A stretch of 6,295 nt of DNA from CG2-30-40-21 sp043806395 (GTDB taxonomy: Bacteria; UBA9089; CG2-30-40-21): assembly GCA_043806395.1 (NCBI GenBank), contig JAZDHC010000327.1, forward strand, positions 1-6,295, written 5' to 3'. This document shows positions 4,943 to 6,295 of this stretch, piece after piece. Under the pieces are notes generated by a model that saw only the letters and a list, made by a program, of their open reading frames with translations, searched no databases and was not told the DNA's origin. Positions within the stretch are counted from its first letter, which is position 1; every line of letters starts with the position of its first letter. The translations under genes and the position numbers were made by a program.

Positions 4943-5527
4943 TTATTTAATAATCCCCATTCTCCACGGTGGCCAATAGATAAAAAGCGCCTTACCTTTG
5001 ATCATATTAATATCCAATTGTCCCCAAAATCGGCTATCCAAGCTACTATCCCGATTATCTCCCATAACAAAAACCCTATCTGGAAGTATAGTTTTATTTC
5101 TTTCCCAATTATCCCTTGGTGAAAACTGCGATGCAGAGGGATAGAAATCGTTATGAATCTTATACGGCTCAATCAGATGAGTACCATTAATATAAATCTC
5201 TTTATTAATAACCTGAAACCGTTCCCCGGATAGCCCAATCGTCCTTTTAATAAAATCCCGCTTAGGGTCCTCTGGATAACGAAAAACAATAATATCCCCC
5301 CTCTTAGGGGAGTTCCATTTTAATATAGTTTTATCGATAAAAGGAATCTTAAGTCCATAACTGAATTTACATACAAAGAGATGGTCACCTATCTCCAGGG
5401 TCGGAACCATGGATTCTGAAGGGATTTTAAACGCTTGGACAACAAAGGTTCTAATTAATAAGGCTAATATTAAAGCCGGGATAATAACCTCAAAAATAAA
5501 TTCTTTACATTTTCCTTTACCTATCAA
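4943..5527 (-). CDS. lepB: Signal peptidase I
   Basis: This membrane serine protease removes signal peptides from exported proteins on the outer face of the inner membrane. The 194-residue product has one N-terminal transmembrane segment (about 11-30, IFEVIIPALILALLIRTFVV). It then has the S26 boxes: PSESMVPTL with catalytic Ser39, RGDIIVFRYP (76-85), FIKRTIGLSGE with catalytic Lys94, and MGDNRDSSLDSRFWG (155-169). All catalytic residues are present and the size is that of single-span, Gram-positive or candidate-phylum type enzymes. The start is TTG at 5527 with AGGAGT 8 nt upstream; an in-frame TAA upstream limits it. It lies 34 nt after mazF and may share its promoter. Confidence 0.96.
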   Translation of the reverse strand: MIGKGKCKEFIFEVIIPALILALLIRTFVVQAFKIPSESMVPTLEIGDHLFVCKFSYGLKIPFIDKTILKWNSPKRGDIIVFRYPEDPKRDFIKRTIGLSGERFQVINKEIYINGTHLIEPYKIHNDFYPSASQFSPRDNWERNKTILPDRVFVMGDNRDSSLDSRFWGQLDINMIKGKALFIYWPPWRMGIIK

Positions 5528-5535
5528 ACTGTAAC

Positions 5536-5541
5536 ACTCCT
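5536..5541 (-). promoter_or_regulatory. Ribosome binding site deciding the TTG start of lepB
   Basis: AGGAGT on the minus strand, 8 nt before TTG at 5527, inside AAAAGGAGTG. It places the start directly before the charged n-region IGKGKCK and the membrane segment. Confidence 0.75.
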
Positions 5542-5561
5542 TTTATTTGAGCCAAATTTTC

Positions 5562-5885
5562 TTAGTCAACCAACATTTCTTTTATAATAGCTTTTATCTT
5601 CCTAATTGTATTATGGTCTATTTTCCCAAGATTATTAATTAGCCTCTTTTTATCCACAGTGCGTATCTGATCAAGTACTATCCAGCCCTCTTTCCCCAGA
5701 AACTTAACAGGAGTTCTTGTTGGATAAGAATGAGATTGACTTGTCATGGGTGCAATAATAACAGTAGAAATATATTTATTCATCTCATCTGGTGAAATAA
5801 TCACACATGGTCGAGACTTTTTCATCTCATGCCCAACAGCAGGATCAAGAGAAATTAAAAAAACATCATATTGTTCTATTTCCAT
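5562..5885 (-). CDS. mazF: MazF/PemK-family endoribonuclease toxin
   Basis: MazF toxins cut single-stranded mRNA at short motifs and stop growth unless bound by their antitoxin. From ATG at 5885 the product has 107 residues and shows the family pattern: YDVFLISLDPAVGHEMKKSRP with the conserved Arg25, VIISPDEMNKY, VIIAPMT with Thr48, then GWIVLDQIRTVDKKRL and a C-terminal helix. It looks intact. A TTG six bases upstream (5891) is in frame, but GGAG lies 8 nt before the ATG and only 2 nt before that TTG, so ATG is chosen. The gene overlaps the upstream antitoxin-like gene by 10 nt, suggesting coupled translation. The next gene, lepB, follows after 34 nt. Confidence 0.94.
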   Translation of the reverse strand: MEIEQYDVFLISLDPAVGHEMKKSRPCVIISPDEMNKYISTVIIAPMTSQSHSYPTRTPVKFLGKEGWIVLDQIRTVDKKRLINNLGKIDHNTIRKIKAIIKEMLVD

Positions 5886-6109
5886 TCCCAATTCTCCATC
5901 TCAAGGTCAATATTATCATCAATTATAAGCTGATCCTCTTTATGCTCATGCATTTTCTTAAAAGCCTGTCCCCATTCTTTTCTTGTTACTACTTTCCTTT
6001 CATTTTCTATTCCAACTCTAAAGAAATGTATAACATCATAAATCTCTACAAACTTGTCTTGTGGGATTTTTTCAAGTTCCATTGTTAGCTCATCTCTAAT
6101 AGCAATCAT
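5876..6109 (-). CDS. Putative antitoxin partner of MazF
   Basis: A 77-residue acidic protein. Its N-terminal half (RDELTMELEKIPQDKFVEIYDVIHFFRVG) is a predicted amphipathic helical pair, as in DUF2281-like antitoxin proteins. Its C-terminal half holds KEWGQAF and a Trp/acid-rich tail (LIIDDNIDLEMENWEWK) suited to wrapping a MazF toxin. There is no visible MazE AbrB-like DNA-binding fold. The assignment rests on size, the 10-nt overlap with mazF and gene order (antitoxin first), not on recognised homology. ATG at 6109 has a near-perfect ribosome site. It is the first gene of the run, so its promoter probably also drives lepB and beyond. Confidence 0.75.
   Translation of the reverse strand: MIAIRDELTMELEKIPQDKFVEIYDVIHFFRVGIENERKVVTRKEWGQAFKKMHEHKEDQLIIDDNIDLEMENWEWK
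5894..5897 (-). promoter_or_regulatory. Ribosome binding site for mazF
   Basis: GGAG on the minus strand, 8 nt before ATG at 5885. It lies inside the last codons of the antitoxin-like gene and favours the ATG over the TTG at 5891. Confidence 0.6.
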
Positions 6110-6115
6110 TTAATT

Positions 6116-6123
6116 CACCTCCT
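6116..6123 (-). promoter_or_regulatory. Strong ribosome binding site of the antitoxin-like gene
   Basis: AGGAGGTG on the minus strand, 6 nt before ATG at 6109. It is the best Shine-Dalgarno match in the window, which fits an antitoxin made in excess of its toxin. Confidence 0.85.
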
Positions 6124-6134
6124 CGCTGAATGTA

Positions 6135-6143
6135 ATCTTAGCA
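6135..6143 (-). promoter_or_regulatory. Possible extended -10 promoter of the run
   Basis: TGCTAAGAT on the minus strand is an extended -10 (TGn plus TAAGAT, 4 of 6). No good -35 lies at 16-18 nt. A start near 6128 would give a leader of about 19 nt that includes the strong ribosome site. It sits between the palindromic element and the first gene. Confidence 0.3.
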
Positions 6144-6163
6144 TAGGAACTGACTAAAGGGCG

Positions 6164-6295
6164 CCTCTAAAAACTCAATCAAGTCGATGATGGCAAGGCG
6201 CAAAGATGCGAAAAAGCGCAGTTTACAAGTGGTAAATGAGCATTTTGAGCAGCTTTGCAACGCTGCCAGCGCGGCTTTAGTGGGTTTTTAGAGGT
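6164..6295. mobile_element. Palindromic MITE-like element at the right edge
   Basis: The ends CCTCTAAAAACTCA (6164-6177) and TGGGTTTTTAGAGG (6281-6294) are inverted repeats matching at 13 of 14 positions. The whole 131 bp is an imperfect palindrome centred exactly at 6229, where TTTAC-AAGTG-GTAAA (6222-6236) forms the tip. The arms around 6191-6226 and 6232-6267 pair well (GCAAAG with CTTTGC, TGGC with GCCA) with scattered mismatches and a one-base gap. It contains no gene. The right flank is cut by the window end, so a target duplication cannot be tested. Confidence 0.7.

Noticed and set aside
5886..5891. TTG at 5891 as the mazF start
   Set aside because: GGAG would be only 2 nt away; ATG at 5885 has correct spacing and fits the family N-terminus.
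5746..6088. Plus-strand open frames at 5746-5928 and 5807-6088
   Set aside because: Antisense to mazF and the antitoxin-like gene; low-complexity Ile/Phe/Tyr-rich products typical of A+T-rich shadows.

Overview
The window is about 58-60% A+T by eye. It carries nine protein genes, all on the minus strand, and reads as an ordinary bacterial housekeeping stretch colonised by small repeats and toxin-antitoxin genes. The source is probably an uncultured bacterium. The leftmost gene encodes a secreted protein with a fibronectin-III-like part and a C-terminal FlgD-type Ig/sorting-like domain, a layout common in Bacteroidota-like and candidate-phylum genomes. Dispersed GC-rich hairpins, heptamer tandem repeats and frequent TTG start codons fit a metagenome-derived candidate phylum, but the phylum cannot be fixed from this sequence.

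Layout in transcription order (right to left): a 131-bp imperfect palindrome (6164-6294) at the right edge; a likely extended -10 promoter; a small MazF-associated antitoxin-like gene and mazF (6109-5562); lepB, signal peptidase I (5527-4943); a 109-bp heptamer-repeat spacer; grpE (4819-4229) and dnaJ (4205-3099), co-chaperones of DnaK, with no dnaK present; a decayed G/C-rich hairpin repeat; hicB and hicA, a second toxin-antitoxin pair (3012-2558); lysS, lysyl-tRNA synthetase (2538-1138). Spacing is short (-10 to about 120 nt) and no convincing terminator interrupts the run, so the eight genes may form one transcription unit. A weak terminator candidate and a good sigma-70-like promoter follow lysS and serve the last gene, the secreted FlgD-Ig-like protein (943-131).

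The most interesting part is the 5' end of that last gene. An 89-bp MITE-like element with 11-bp inverted ends, two internal hairpins and a flush 5-bp direct repeat sits across the start region, so the present TTG start and the first codons lie inside the element. Removing the element plus one target copy (94 bp) brings an upstream ATG at 1019 into frame with the signal peptide, apart from one TAG codon at the junction. The other notable pattern is three unrelated 7-bp tandem repeats (AACYGWC, AGCCTTC, TGATGTT), one of which codes for the C-terminal tail of GrpE. I see no CRISPR array, tRNA, rRNA or clear new multi-gene system here.
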